Positions 33,905 to 42,600 of a DNA stretch of 64,000 bases are shown one piece after another. This DNA comes from CAZXLT01 sp964641545. GTDB lineage: Bacteria; Patescibacteriota; Saccharimonadia; Saccharimonadales; AWTP1-31. The DNA lies in NCBI GenBank assembly GCA_964641545.1, contig CAZXLT010000003.1, positions 28,497 to 92,496 of the forward strand. Reading direction: 5' to 3'. The position numbers were made by a program, and so were the translations under genes. The first letter of the stretch is position 1. Each line of letters opens with the position of its first letter. The notes under the pieces are model-generated. The model worked only from the letters and a program-made list of their open reading frames with translations. It searched no databases and had not been told where the DNA came from.

Positions 33905-34534
33905 ATGCAATCGAACGAACACAAAAACCGTGTAATGACCGTAATTGTTTGGTTTTTACCTACGTCGCTTGAACTAGTGCTCTACTTTTTTTTAAGTTTG
34001 TTTACAGTTTTCTTAAGCAATCTTGATGTCGTACGTGAGATTTTGTTTGCCACAGGTGACTTTAACCCGATACGTGCGGCTGTTGACTCGATTACCGTCC
34101 TACTCGAGAGGGTCGTCGGTGAGCGTGTTGCCGGATCGTTATCGCTCGGTATCTTCTGGGGTCTTGTAGGACTACTCGTCAACGCAATTTGGTGGGTTGG
34201 ATCCAATTTTTCTACCGAGTTAAACAACGACCTTGTATTTAGCAATTACATGCACCCAAAAAACTACGATCCGAAGGCACCCCTTAAAGAATTTATATCC
34301 CGAAGTTTATTTCGCGCTGCCATCGCTATACTCTTTGTCTTTTATACAAACTTTGTGATCCGCGAAATGTTGCCGCATCTTACAAAGCGCTACCATGAGA
34401 TCTTGATGAATTTCTCTGACGACAAAAATATCGTAGGACTACTACTAGCAATCATCGGACAAACATTGATGTTCCACGGTTTTGTAGTGCTTACTCGTCT
34501 ACTTTTGCTGCGTAAACAAGTGTTTAACGACTAG
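33905..34534 (+). CDS. Multi-pass membrane protein, unknown
   Basis: The 209-aa protein has membrane segments near residues 10-38, 78-97, 128-150 and 175-200, linked by charged loops, with a basic C-terminus. No family is recognised. TATAAT (33889-33894) ends 10 nt before ATG 33905; the leader would be about 5 nt. Its end overlaps the convergent transketolase C-terminal gene by 11 nt. Confidence 0.7.
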   Translation: MQSNEHKNRVMTVIVWFLPTSLELVLYFFLSLFTVFLSNLDVVREILFATGDFNPIRAAVDSITVLLERVVGERVAGSLSLGIFWGLVGLLVNAIWWVGSNFSTELNNDLVFSNYMHPKNYDPKAPLKEFISRSLFRAAIAILFVFYTNFVIREMLPHLTKRYHEILMNFSDDKNIVGLLLAIIGQTLMFHGFVVLTRLLLLRKQVFND

Positions 34535-35510
34535 TCTTCTCTACAAGAGCAACTGCATTGAGCGCTATGTGCTTTGCCGTCAAGCCAAAATATTCAAGTA
34601 GCTCATCAGGTTGTCCTGTCTCGCCGAACCGATCTTTCATACCCATCCGCGAAATCGGAACAGGATAGTGCTCGCTTACAAGTTCAGCAACCGCTCCGCC
34701 AAGTCCGCCTGCGATCTGAGCTTCTTCAATCACAACAACTCGTTTGGTCTTCTTAACACTAGTGAGTATGGTTTTTTCGTCTAAGGGTTTAATGGTAGGA
34801 ACATGTACAACTTCTGCGCTTATGCCTTCTTTGAACAACATTTCAGAGGCAGCAAGGGCTTGATAGGTCATAGCTCCGGTCGCAATAAGGGTTACATCGT
34901 TTCCTTCTTCGAACACATAAGCTTTACCAATCTCAAACGGTGTTTTACTGGTAGTAATAATCGGTGTTGCTTCACGCACTACGCGAATGTAGGCAGGTCG
35001 CTTGTCTTGAGCCAACGCCAGCGTTGCTTTTTCTGCCTCCACACTATCACCAGGCGCAATAACGATCATATTTGGCAATACTCGCATAAGCGCTATGTCT
35101 TCGAGCATTTGGTGAGTAGCGCCGTCCGGACCCGTATATAATCCGGCATGCGACCCGACAATTCGAACAGGACGGTTGTTGAGGCAAACTGTTGTTCGTA
35201 TTTGCTCCCAGTTACGTCCAGGACTAAAAGCAGCATACGAACTAACAAACGGTATCTTACCAACGGCAGCAAGGCCTGAGGCAACGGTAACCAGGTTTTG
35301 TTCAGCAATGCCAGCTTCAATAAAGCGTTCTGGATAAGCTTTTGCGAAACCATCCATAGCCGTGGAACCAGTGAGGTCGGCACTAGCCGCTACAATTGCT
35401 TCGTTATTGCCACCAGCCGTCACCAAACCATTTCCAAAACCTTTTCGAATTGGCTCCTTCTCGAATTCAAAAGTAAGCCACTTAGTAGTAACGAGGTGTA
35501 AATTACTCAT
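34524..35510 (-). CDS. Transketolase, C-terminal subunit
   Basis: The 328-aa protein holds the pyrimidine-binding (Pyr) and C-terminal domains of a split thiamin-diphosphate transketolase. It includes the conserved glutamate that activates the cofactor (FIEAGIAEQNL) and the DGATHQMLEDIALMR block. Transketolase moves two-carbon units in the non-oxidative pentose phosphate pathway. The start is ATG 35510 (MSNLHLV), with SD GGAGTGA just upstream; it overlaps the N-terminal gene by 8 nt, so the two halves are made together. Split transketolases are typical of archaea, and of many CPR and Gram-positive bacteria. Confidence 0.94.
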   Translation of the reverse strand: MSNLHLVTTKWLTFEFEKEPIRKGFGNGLVTAGGNNEAIVAASADLTGSTAMDGFAKAYPERFIEAGIAEQNLVTVASGLAAVGKIPFVSSYAAFSPGRNWEQIRTTVCLNNRPVRIVGSHAGLYTGPDGATHQMLEDIALMRVLPNMIVIAPGDSVEAEKATLALAQDKRPAYIRVVREATPIITTSKTPFEIGKAYVFEEGNDVTLIATGAMTYQALAASEMLFKEGISAEVVHVPTIKPLDEKTILTSVKKTKRVVVIEEAQIAGGLGGAVAELVSEHYPVPISRMGMKDRFGETGQPDELLEYFGLTAKHIALNAVALVEKTSR

Positions 35511-36363
35511 GCTCACTCCGTATCTTTCCCTGTAATGTGCGTAACTCGTGTAGTGCTTTAATGGCTTGTTCGTGATCCGGCACGCCTACACCGGGTGCAC
35601 CGCCATGCCAGTGAAAGTCGTATTCCATAAAATCAACGCCTTTGCCGGGCACTGTGTGGGCAATAATTACAACCGGCTTTTCGGTTATAGCACGAGCCAT
35701 GGCGCACGCATCAATAACTTCTTCAATATTGTTGCCGTCAACTTCTATGACATGCCAGCCAAACGCTTGCCACTTGGCTGATAGGTCTTCCAGAGGCATA
35801 ACTACTTCTGTGGGACCGTCTATTTGGATATTGTTTCGGTCGACAATACCAATTAGATTTTCTAGTTTGTATTTTCCGGCCAGCATTGCCGCTTCCCAGA
35901 TATTGCCTTCGTCTAGCTCCCCATCGCCCATCACAACGTACACCCAGCGGTGCCTTTGTTTGTCCATACGTAGCCCGAGGGCAATGCCCGCCGCTTGACT
36001 CAGACCAGAACCTAAAGGACCGCTCGTGGTTTCGAGGCCAGGCAGCCTTTCTCGCTCGGGATGTCCTTGCAACCGACTTTGAAATTTGCGCAGCGTTAAC
36101 AATTCTTTACGGTCAAAGTAACCTGCGTGTGCCATGGCTGCATACTGTACAGGAACACAATGTCCGTTACTTAGGAGCAAAAAGTCACGTTTATCCCAGT
36201 CGGGCTTTTGTGGGTCATGCCGTAGAACGTCAAAGTACAGCGCCGTGAAGATATCAGCTAACCCCATGGGTCCAGCTGAATGACCCGAGCCAGCGTGCTC
36301 CAGCATTCTAATGATATCTTTTCGTATTTCGACCGCCTTCAAATCAAGTTCTTCAACTGTCAT
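35503..36363 (-). CDS. Transketolase, N-terminal subunit
   Basis: The 286-aa protein is the pyrophosphate-binding half of transketolase, with AGSGHSAGPMGLADI, the GPLGSGLSQAAGIA loop and the ThDP motif GDGELDEGNIWEA...DRNNIQ. It pairs with the downstream C-terminal subunit. The longer frame to 36471 is rejected: ATG 36363 (MTVEELDLKAV) lies 4 nt after the epimerase stop, with SD GGAGGAG 6-12 nt upstream, and family members begin here. Confidence 0.94.
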   Translation of the reverse strand: MTVEELDLKAVEIRKDIIRMLEHAGSGHSAGPMGLADIFTALYFDVLRHDPQKPDWDKRDFLLLSNGHCVPVQYAAMAHAGYFDRKELLTLRKFQSRLQGHPERERLPGLETTSGPLGSGLSQAAGIALGLRMDKQRHRWVYVVMGDGELDEGNIWEAAMLAGKYKLENLIGIVDRNNIQIDGPTEVVMPLEDLSAKWQAFGWHVIEVDGNNIEEVIDACAMARAITEKPVVIIAHTVPGKGVDFMEYDFHWHGGAPGVGVPDHEQAIKALHELRTLQGKIRSEHE

Positions 36364-36367
36364 GTAC

Positions 36368-37000
36368 TTACTCCTCCACTGCTTCTTCAAGTGTAGCATA
36401 AGCTTTTCTTGGGTGAGGTGAGCGTTGAATGGCGCCCCCAACATTAAGCACATCAACCCCTCCGCGAACAATTTTTGCAGCGTTTTTGGTGTTTATGCCA
36501 CCGTCCCAACCAATTTCTATGTCCGGGTTAGTTTTCCTGATTTGTTCGACCTTCTTAAGCAAATCGAGGTTGGCCGATCCCCCAAAGTGACCCAGATTAC
36601 CACTAAACAGCAGGACGTGCTTGATGTCTTTGAGTGCGGTTTTGATTTTCGAAACAGGAGTCCGAGCAAGTAAGGCAACACCAACCTTAATCCCAGCTGT
36701 ATTGAGCGGCTTAGCAACATCATAGTAATTGCCGACCGATTCTGCCTGCACGATCACCATGTGCGGCTTTAGCGCGATCAACTGCGGCATAAACGGTCTA
36801 ACTGCCTCGTACATTAAATGTATGTCCGCCGTTACACCGGCAGGCCACCAAACATGATGCAGATCAATTAGTTTGTTCTGGGTAAAAACACCATCTGCCA
36901 AATCAATATGTACCCGTTTAGCGAACTGTGCTATCCGCTCCATCTGCTCACGATACTCGTGCGGTGTTGACGCAGTCACGGTTGGACAGATCACGGCCAT
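36368..37000 (-). CDS. rpe: Ribulose-phosphate 3-epimerase
   Basis: Rpe interconverts ribulose 5-phosphate and xylulose 5-phosphate, a TIM-barrel metalloenzyme. The 210-aa protein shows the HIDLADGVF metal block, DIHLMYE, the LLFSGNLGHFGG variant of the usual MSVxPGFGGQ loop, and the C-terminal EIGWDGGINTKNAAKIVRGGVD phosphate site. The loop difference (SGNLGHFGG) means the family match is clear but divergent. SD GGAAGGG lies upstream of ATG 37000. Confidence 0.86.
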   Translation of the reverse strand: MAVICPTVTASTPHEYREQMERIAQFAKRVHIDLADGVFTQNKLIDLHHVWWPAGVTADIHLMYEAVRPFMPQLIALKPHMVIVQAESVGNYYDVAKPLNTAGIKVGVALLARTPVSKIKTALKDIKHVLLFSGNLGHFGGSANLDLLKKVEQIRKTNPDIEIGWDGGINTKNAAKIVRGGVDVLNVGGAIQRSPHPRKAYATLEEAVEE

Positions 37001-37003
37001 TGT

Positions 37004-37465
37004 TTATGCACCCTTCCTCAACAACCGCCCAACCAGGGCTAAAACAGATGTGCCAACAAGAATCCAAAAACCGCCAAGTGGTATTATTAGCAGAGCGAAA
37101 CCACCATCAACTACAGGAGCAGCGAAAACACTTATCAAAATATACGCCTGCAGCAAGTCAAAAGCTGTGTTCGCAAAAAAACCAAAACGATATACGAGCT
37201 CAGACCGTCTTTGATCGTGCACGAAACTCCAACTTACGAGATACAGAGCAAGATAGCGTATTGCAGCAGAAACACTTAAGGCTGACCATACAAGTACCAT
37301 CGTCAGTCCATTTGTAGGCGTGGCATCTAAGACATCTCCCCAACCAAAACGCCGCCCGACAGCAGCAAAAATGACAATAAGGCAGGTGAAAATTGTCTGT
37401 GAAGCAAGAGCAAGACCAATTAACCACTTAAGGTCAGGCTTTTTGACACCCCGGATGTTTTTCAT
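37004..37465 (-). CDS. Four-helix membrane protein, unknown
   Basis: The 153-aa protein has four hydrophobic segments (about 14-36, 55-75, 95-115, 122-145) with short loops and a basic end. No family is recognised. It overlaps rpiB by 4 nt (ATGA) and its stop is 4 nt before rpe, so it is part of the pentose-phosphate operon; a transport role in sugar use is only a guess. Confidence 0.68.
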   Translation of the reverse strand: MKNIRGVKKPDLKWLIGLALASQTIFTCLIVIFAAVGRRFGWGDVLDATPTNGLTMVLVWSALSVSAAIRYLALYLVSWSFVHDQRRSELVYRFGFFANTAFDLLQAYILISVFAAPVVDGGFALLIIPLGGFWILVGTSVLALVGRLLRKGA

Positions 37466-37905
37466 AACTGATCCAGTTCATCTTTTCGTCTAATATAACG
37501 CGGGGCAGCAGCAAATGCGGTGCTCAAGAAGGTTTCAACAACAACATTGGCGTTTTCAGCTTCCAATGTTTTGGCGGGGATACATAGTACATTGCAGTCA
37601 TCGTCATTTCGAGCAGCGCGAACCGACTCACGGTCATAGCCTAAACAGGCACGAATGCCTTTAAACCGGTTGGCAGCAATGCACATACCTTGTCCACTAC
37701 CACAGATCAAAATGCCCCGCGGGTCTTCATCGTCGCTGGCAAGCATATCTGCTGCTACTCTTCCGGCGAACACAGGATAGTCATCGTCTGGGTTAAGCTT
37801 TTGATCTCCGTCATCAACAACTTCATAGCCAGCACGAGTTAGATACTCGATCAGTTTGGCTTTAAGCCTAAACCCGTTGTGATCAGCACCAATATATACT
37901 TTCAT
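37462..37905 (-). CDS. rpiB: Ribose-5-phosphate isomerase B
   Basis: RpiB interconverts ribose 5-phosphate and ribulose 5-phosphate. The 147-aa protein starts IGADHNGFRLKAKL (with the catalytic-site Asp and His), has DDYPVFAGRVAADM, and the ICGSGQGMCIAANRFKGIRAC loop that carries the active-site cysteine/Gly motif of the RpiB family. Length matches. It follows gap by 11 nt and is coupled to the membrane gene. Confidence 0.95.
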   Translation of the reverse strand: MKVYIGADHNGFRLKAKLIEYLTRAGYEVVDDGDQKLNPDDDYPVFAGRVAADMLASDDEDPRGILICGSGQGMCIAANRFKGIRACLGYDRESVRAARNDDDCNVLCIPAKTLEAENANVVVETFLSTAFAAAPRYIRRKDELDQL

Positions 37906-37916
37906 GGGAACAAACC

Positions 37917-38957
37917 CTATTTTTTATGTGCTTCTGTTTCAGCCTTCTTATGAATCAACGAACCAACATCGGCTACCTGTTCGACAAGCCTATTACTGTA
38001 CCCCCATTCGTTGTCGTACCACACAACGACTTTGGCAAGGTTACCATCTACAACATTAGTAAGAAGTGAATCAATAATCCCCGAATGGCTGTTACCTATA
38101 TAGTCACTACTAACCAGCGCCTCCTCACTCACGTCTAGAATTCCCTGAAAGTACGGCTCTTTAGCAGCTTTTTTTAGCGCTTTGTTGATGTCTTCTTTGG
38201 TCGTTGATTTTTTAAGCAGCATGGTTACATCGCTCAGGCTAACTACTGGAGTGGGCACGCGTACACTTAGTCCATCAAACTTTTCTTTCAACTGAGGAAC
38301 CGTCAGCGTTACAGCAATAGCTGCACCTGTCGTAGTTGGCACCATATTTTCTGCCGCCGAGCGTCCTTCTCGCAAATCTTTAGCTGGAGCATCCTGCAAC
38401 ACCTGGCTTGCAGTATAGCTATGGACAGTGGTCAACATGGCTTTTTCTACGCCAAACTCTGCGTCCATAATAGACATAACGGCAGCAATGGAGTTAGTGG
38501 TGCAACTCGCATTGCTAATAATGTCCCCTGCACCACTTAGCTTATCTTCATTGGCACCTATCACTAGGGTCTCAACTCCATCACTTTTACTCGGACCAGA
38601 GATGACAACTTTTTTTGCGCCTGCTTCAATATGCTTTTTTGCGTCCTCAATCTTGGTAAAACGCCCTGTGGATTCGATCACGACGTCGACCCTAAACTTG
38701 TGCCACGGCAACAGCACGGGATCTTTCTCGGCTGTAACAGGTATTTTCTGCCCATCAACAATTAAATTGTTTTCGTCACTCTCGACTGTATGCTCGTACG
38801 TTCCGTAGTTACTATCGTGTTTTAAGAGATACGCCAAAACGTCATTGCTGGCTAGATCGTTAATAGCAACAACTTCCAAATCTGACCGTTCAAACGCAAT
38901 TTTAAAAGCATTTCGTCCAATTCGGCCGAATCCGTTAATGGCTATGCGTGTTTTCAT
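37917..38957 (-). CDS. gap: Glyceraldehyde-3-phosphate dehydrogenase
   Basis: GAPDH makes 1,3-bisphosphoglycerate with NAD(P)H. The 346-aa enzyme has the Rossmann start INGFGRIGRNAFKI, the catalytic cysteine in SNASCTTNS, the catalytic His in HSYTASQ, the phosphate-binding GAAIAVT and RVPTPVVSLSDV blocks, and WYDNEWGYS. It is complete. SD AGGGGG is 4-9 nt before ATG 38957. It is the first gene of the unit gap-rpiB-membrane-rpe-tktN-tktC, so one promoter drives the triose and pentose phosphate genes together. Confidence 0.97.
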   Translation of the reverse strand: MKTRIAINGFGRIGRNAFKIAFERSDLEVVAINDLASNDVLAYLLKHDSNYGTYEHTVESDENNLIVDGQKIPVTAEKDPVLLPWHKFRVDVVIESTGRFTKIEDAKKHIEAGAKKVVISGPSKSDGVETLVIGANEDKLSGAGDIISNASCTTNSIAAVMSIMDAEFGVEKAMLTTVHSYTASQVLQDAPAKDLREGRSAAENMVPTTTGAAIAVTLTVPQLKEKFDGLSVRVPTPVVSLSDVTMLLKKSTTKEDINKALKKAAKEPYFQGILDVSEEALVSSDYIGNSHSGIIDSLLTNVVDGNLAKVVVWYDNEWGYSNRLVEQVADVGSLIHKKAETEAHKK

Positions 38958-38995
38958 CCTACCCCCTGATTAGCAATTACCCTGCGTCTGCATTA

Positions 38996-39035
38996 AGCAT
39001 AACCGATGTTGCTTTCTCGAGCAACGTTTATCGGT
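38996..39035 (-). promoter_or_regulatory. gap promoter overlapping a long inverted repeat
   Basis: TTGCTC (39019-39024) and TATGCT (38996-39001) are 17 nt apart on the minus strand. The -35 and spacer lie inside a dyad at 39002-39035 with arms ACCGAT-GTTGCT and AGCAAC-(GTTT)-ATCGGT. The dyad could be an operator, or a hairpin ending the Nudix transcript; it has no T-run, so a terminator is less likely. Confidence 0.5.
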
Positions 39036-39618
39036 CGACTTCTTTACCCACAAACTCGGGCAAACTGACAAGATCATCTAACGATGAAAGATCGGAAATT
39101 AGTTCTTTAGGCAAGTATCTATTTCTGGGATGGTTGAGCATACTTTTTACCTCATCCAAAGCTTTGAACATAACTTTTATTTTTTCTCCGTCACTTTCTG
39201 GCTTGTGAGTCTCCTCACGGTCAAGATCGGTGGCAATAAACTGATAAATGAACCACTCTATTTTGGCGACCGGCTGCACCACGTTAATGAGTTTCCAGTT
39301 TTTGTAGTATAAACCCGCTTCTTCTGCCAGCTCACGCTGTGCTGCTTGCAGTTCATTCTCGCCTGGCACATCATGGCGTCCTGCAGGAATAGTGTAATGA
39401 ACCGGCAGGTTTGGCTGCTCCTCTTCAAGTACCACGATCTTACCGTCTTTTATAGCTATAATCTCAACCGTGTCTGGTCGGCGAAGCATCTCGAAGGTCT
39501 TAGTGGTGCCATCGAACATCTCTTGTTCCCACTGGTAGGTATCGAATATATTTCCCGAAAATACTTTTTGAGCCTTGTCAGGAATTAGAATTGCGTTTTT
39601 CGGAACTGTTTTTTTCAA
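39028..39618 (-). CDS. Nudix hydrolase (ADP-ribose pyrophosphatase-like)
   Basis: Nudix enzymes hydrolyse nucleoside diphosphates linked to another moiety. The 196-aa protein has the box AGRHDVPGENELQAAQRELAEEAG, one residue longer than the classical Gx5Ex7REUXEEXGU between the first Gly and Glu, and the upstream PAG and FDTYQWEQEMFDGTTKTFE strand that resemble ADP-ribose pyrophosphatase. The start is TTG 39618, right after the pyrophosphatase stop; the longer frame would overlap ppa by over 130 nt. ppa precedes it, so the two form a unit. Confidence 0.8.
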   Translation of the reverse strand: MKKTVPKNAILIPDKAQKVFSGNIFDTYQWEQEMFDGTTKTFEMLRRPDTVEIIAIKDGKIVVLEEEQPNLPVHYTIPAGRHDVPGENELQAAQRELAEEAGLYYKNWKLINVVQPVAKIEWFIYQFIATDLDREETHKPESDGEKIKVMFKALDEVKSMLNHPRNRYLPKELISDLSSLDDLVSLPEFVGKEVDR

Positions 39619-39619
39619 A

Positions 39620-40159
39620 TTATGCCGCTTCTTTCTCCCATCGGGCTTGGCATTCTTTGATAATTGCCTTGGCATCATCCGCATCACCCCAGCCAAGTAC
39701 ATGCGTAGTTCCTGGCTTCTTGAGGTCTTTGTAATGATTGAAGTGATGCTCAATTTGCTTTTGTAGCCCCACTGGTAAATCGTCTAATGAATCCGCCTTT
39801 TCGCCTGCATGCCGATCGTCGGCGGGTACCACTACTATCTTATGGTCCATTTCGCCACCGTCCTCAAAATTCAAAACACCGACTACGCGCGCCTCCTTAA
39901 TGACCAAACCCATAGGCAGCGGTTCTTCAGTCACTATAAGCGTGTCGAGTTCATCACCATCTTCATCGAGCGTCTGCGGGATAAAACCGTAACTAGTCGG
40001 TTTGGCAAAAATACCCGGCTCAACTCGATCAAGTTCGAAGGTACCTTTTTTGCGGTTATATTCAGCCTTCAGCATACTGCCCTTGGGAATTTCTACAACC
40101 GTTACAATTACTCCGCCGTTAACATCACCGGCATCATAAATTTTATTAAAGTCAGTCAT
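39620..40159 (-). CDS. ppa: Inorganic pyrophosphatase
   Basis: Ppa hydrolyses pyrophosphate to drive biosynthetic reactions forward. The 179-aa family I enzyme shows the YNRKKGTFELDR substrate block, YGFIPQTLDEDGDELDTLIV (the DGDxxD metal motif is DGDELD, where DGDPLD is usual), and ADDRH near the second metal site. SD AAGGAG is 7 nt before ATG 40159. Confidence 0.96.
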   Translation of the reverse strand: MTDFNKIYDAGDVNGGVIVTVVEIPKGSMLKAEYNRKKGTFELDRVEPGIFAKPTSYGFIPQTLDEDGDELDTLIVTEEPLPMGLVIKEARVVGVLNFEDGGEMDHKIVVVPADDRHAGEKADSLDDLPVGLQKQIEHHFNHYKDLKKPGTTHVLGWGDADDAKAIIKECQARWEKEAA

Positions 40160-40196
40160 CTTTATTCTCCTTAAAGTCTATAGCTTAAATTTATTG

Positions 40197-40202
40197 TACA
40201 CT
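40197..40202 (+). promoter_or_regulatory. -10 box (TACACT) of the phosphodiesterase gene
   Basis: It ends 9 nt before ATG 40212; overlapping TATAGC (40202-40207) is an alternative. Confidence 0.4.
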
Positions 40203-40211
40203 ATAGCTAAT

Positions 40212-40925
40212 ATGAAGATTATTGGTCATCGTGGTGCCGCAGGCCTGGCGCCCGAGAATACGTTACTGTCAATCCGTAGCGCTATTGCAAATGGGGTTGA
40301 TGCGGTTGAATTTGATATTCGCGTCACACGCGATAAAAAATTAGTGCTGTCGCATGACTCATCTTTGGAGCGAACCCACGGGACCGATCGTAAAGTACGC
40401 GACATGCACTCGGATGAAGTCAAGTCCGTCCGCTCACGTGCTGGTCATTCAGTACCCACTCTTGCTGAGGCGGTTATAGAAGCTGGGAGTGCACCGCTGT
40501 ACATAGAAGGCAAAGGCGGTGATTGGGCGCGACCACTGGCATCATTTCTCAAAAAACACCCGAAACTCAAACCTACGGTTATTTCGTTTAATCATCAAGC
40601 GCTGCACGCGTTTCATGAGCTCATGCCAGATGTTCGAGTGCTGGTTCTCGAACACCGGAATCCATTCGACGCTATTAACGCAGCTCGCGTGTATGATTTT
40701 GACGGTATAGACATAAATTATTGGACTCTTAACCCTTTGAGCTATTGGTTAGCGCGGCGTCACGATTTAGAAATTGCGGTTTTTACCGTAAATAAACCCT
40801 GGATTGCAAGCTTTTTACGGGTTCTATACCCGCATATTGCCATAACAACGAATGTACCTCATAAGCTTCAGTTTCTGCGACCAAAAGGCTTGCGCAAAAC
40901 CGCAAGTCATGAGCAAAAGAAATGA
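40212..40925 (+). CDS. Glycerophosphodiester phosphodiesterase
   Basis: The 237-aa TIM-barrel enzyme releases glycerol 3-phosphate from glycerophosphodiesters, likely a lipid-scavenging or lipid-turnover step. It shows the GDPD signature HRGAAGLAPENT, the EFDIRVTRDKKLVLSHDSSLERTHG metal block and the C-terminal AVFTVN motif. It has no signal peptide, so it is cytosolic. ATG 40212 is chosen; the longer frame to 40194 overlaps the promoter. It ends by overlapping the next gene by 4 nt. Confidence 0.93.
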   Translation: MKIIGHRGAAGLAPENTLLSIRSAIANGVDAVEFDIRVTRDKKLVLSHDSSLERTHGTDRKVRDMHSDEVKSVRSRAGHSVPTLAEAVIEAGSAPLYIEGKGGDWARPLASFLKKHPKLKPTVISFNHQALHAFHELMPDVRVLVLEHRNPFDAINAARVYDFDGIDINYWTLNPLSYWLARRHDLEIAVFTVNKPWIASFLRVLYPHIAITTNVPHKLQFLRPKGLRKTASHEQKK

Positions 40926-41593
40926 AAGCCTTTTTTCAGAAGAAACACCATTTGGGTAGCGACCTATGGATATTTTACTTCAAGCCCAAGCGTCCGCTTC
41001 GCTATGTGGCGGGTCAGTTTGTCGAGATAGTACTGCCACTTTCCATATCTGATGACCGTGGCTCTAAGCGCTGGTTTACTTTGTGTTCAAGCCCGACAGA
41101 GGACTTTTTAGCAGTGACTACTCGCATAGATCCAAAGCACCCGAGTAGCTTTAAAGCTCATCTCGCCAGCTTGTTGAAAGGTGATGAAATTTTAATTAGT
41201 GAAGCGATGGGTGATTTTGTACTTCCTAAGGATACTACAATCCCCCTTGTTTTCATTGCCACGGGCGTTGGGGTCACACCGTATCGCAGTATCATCACAT
41301 CTCTAATAGATTTAAACGAGTCGAGAAGCATCGAGTTCTTATACGCAGCGGCCCGTACAGAGGATATTATCTTCTCAAAAATTTTTAAAAGCTACGACCT
41401 TATCCTAGTGACGTTGATCAATCAGCGGGTAAACGTTCGCTTGCTTCAGCATTACATCAAAAACCTTGATAAAAAACTTGTATACGTGTCTGGGCCTGAG
41501 CCGGTAGTTGAAGTGTTTGTTAATGAAATCAAAAGAACCAAGCTACAACTAGTAGGTCTCGTCACAGACTATTTCCACAACTACGAAACGTGA
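40922..41593 (+). CDS. Ferredoxin-NADP reductase-like FAD/NAD(P) oxidoreductase
   Basis: The 223-aa protein is a compact FNR-fold flavoprotein. RWFTLCSSP is the RxYS-like FAD site, and IATGVGVTPYRS is the NAD(P)-binding motif, with YVSGPEPVVE near the end as in the FNR family. It transfers electrons between NAD(P)H and a partner such as ferredoxin, flavodoxin or a thiol system. The downstream convergent trxB hints at redox balance. It overlaps the phosphodiesterase gene by 4 nt (ATGA), so the two are co-translated. Confidence 0.86.
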   Translation: MKAFFQKKHHLGSDLWIFYFKPKRPLRYVAGQFVEIVLPLSISDDRGSKRWFTLCSSPTEDFLAVTTRIDPKHPSSFKAHLASLLKGDEILISEAMGDFVLPKDTTIPLVFIATGVGVTPYRSIITSLIDLNESRSIEFLYAAARTEDIIFSKIFKSYDLILVTLINQRVNVRLLQHYIKNLDKKLVYVSGPEPVVEVFVNEIKRTKLQLVGLVTDYFHNYET

Positions 41594-41598
41594 ATAAT

Positions 41599-42555
41599 TT
41601 AAAGCTTTCCCTCTAAGTATTCGCGAATTTTTAAAGCTGCAGTTGCACCTTCGCCGGCGGCACTTGCAATCTGCATTGTTGCTCCGCTTCGAACATCTCC
41701 AGCAGCGAACACGCCCTTCATACTTGTTTCTAAATTCTGGTTTGTGACTACAAAATTTTGATCATCAAGCTTAATTTTCGACTCCTGTAAAAAGCCAGTG
41801 TTTGGCAATAAACCAACGAAGATAAATACCCCATCTGTTGGGTATTCTTGTTTACGACCTGTCTTTTTGTTCGTGCCAAGAACTTTTACTACCATGTTGT
41901 CTTTGCCAACAATTTCGTCTGTCGTCGTATTCAAGTGCACGGTAATTTTGTCTGAATGTTTTTTTAACTCCTGCACAAGCACATCGCTAGCTCTAAATGT
42001 ATCTCCTCTCACCAACAAGTCAATGTGACTGGCAAATTTAGTCAGAAAGATCGCTTCTTGAACGGCTGAATTACCACCTCCGACTACAACCAAACGTTTG
42101 TCACGATAAAAAGCTCCGTCACAGGTCGCACAATAGTGAACGCCGCGGGCAAAGTATTCTTTTTCTCCTGGGACATCAATTTTCTTGTAGTCACAGCCCG
42201 TGGCAATAAGTACCGCTTTGGCACGAAAATCTCCGCTGGTTGTCTTAAGTAGCTTATGGTCTTTCTTATCAATAATCTCGTTTACCTCACCCAGCTCAAT
42301 AACAGCACCGAAACGTTCAGCCTGCTTCTGTAGCTGATCTGCCAACTCTAAGCCAGCTATTCCTTGTGCAAATCCAGGATAGTTGTCTACCCAGTCAGTG
42401 ATAGCAGCTAATCCGCCAATGACTCCTTTTTCGAACAAAACTGTTTCGAGATCTTCGCGAGTCGTATAGATAGAAGCTGTCAAGGCAGCTGGTCCCGCTC
42501 CAACTACAACAAGATCATATAGCTTTTTGGTGCTTGCTTGCTCCACTTCAGACAT
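41599..42555 (-). CDS. trxB: Thioredoxin reductase
   Basis: TrxB passes electrons from NADPH through FAD and a redox disulfide to thioredoxin-like partners. The 318-aa protein shows GAGPAALTASIY (FAD), the CATCDGAF redox pair, GGGNSAVQEA (NADPH) and VFAAGDVRSG (C-terminal FAD). It follows the glutaredoxin gene on the same strand, so the pair likely forms one thiol-reducing system. SD GGGAG is close to ATG 42555, and a TATAAT box lies 10 nt before the ATG. Confidence 0.95.
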   Translation of the reverse strand: MSEVEQASTKKLYDLVVVGAGPAALTASIYTTREDLETVLFEKGVIGGLAAITDWVDNYPGFAQGIAGLELADQLQKQAERFGAVIELGEVNEIIDKKDHKLLKTTSGDFRAKAVLIATGCDYKKIDVPGEKEYFARGVHYCATCDGAFYRDKRLVVVGGGNSAVQEAIFLTKFASHIDLLVRGDTFRASDVLVQELKKHSDKITVHLNTTTDEIVGKDNMVVKVLGTNKKTGRKQEYPTDGVFIFVGLLPNTGFLQESKIKLDDQNFVVTNQNLETSMKGVFAAGDVRSGATMQIASAAGEGATAALKIREYLEGKL

Positions 42556-42600
42556 ACTGCTCCCAATTATACCTTACACATATGTTTGTCTCTAAAGACC

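Noticed and set aside
36364..36471. N-terminal extension of the transketolase N-subunit
   Set aside because: It overlaps the epimerase gene entirely, while ATG 36363 has a strong Shine-Dalgarno and matches the family start.
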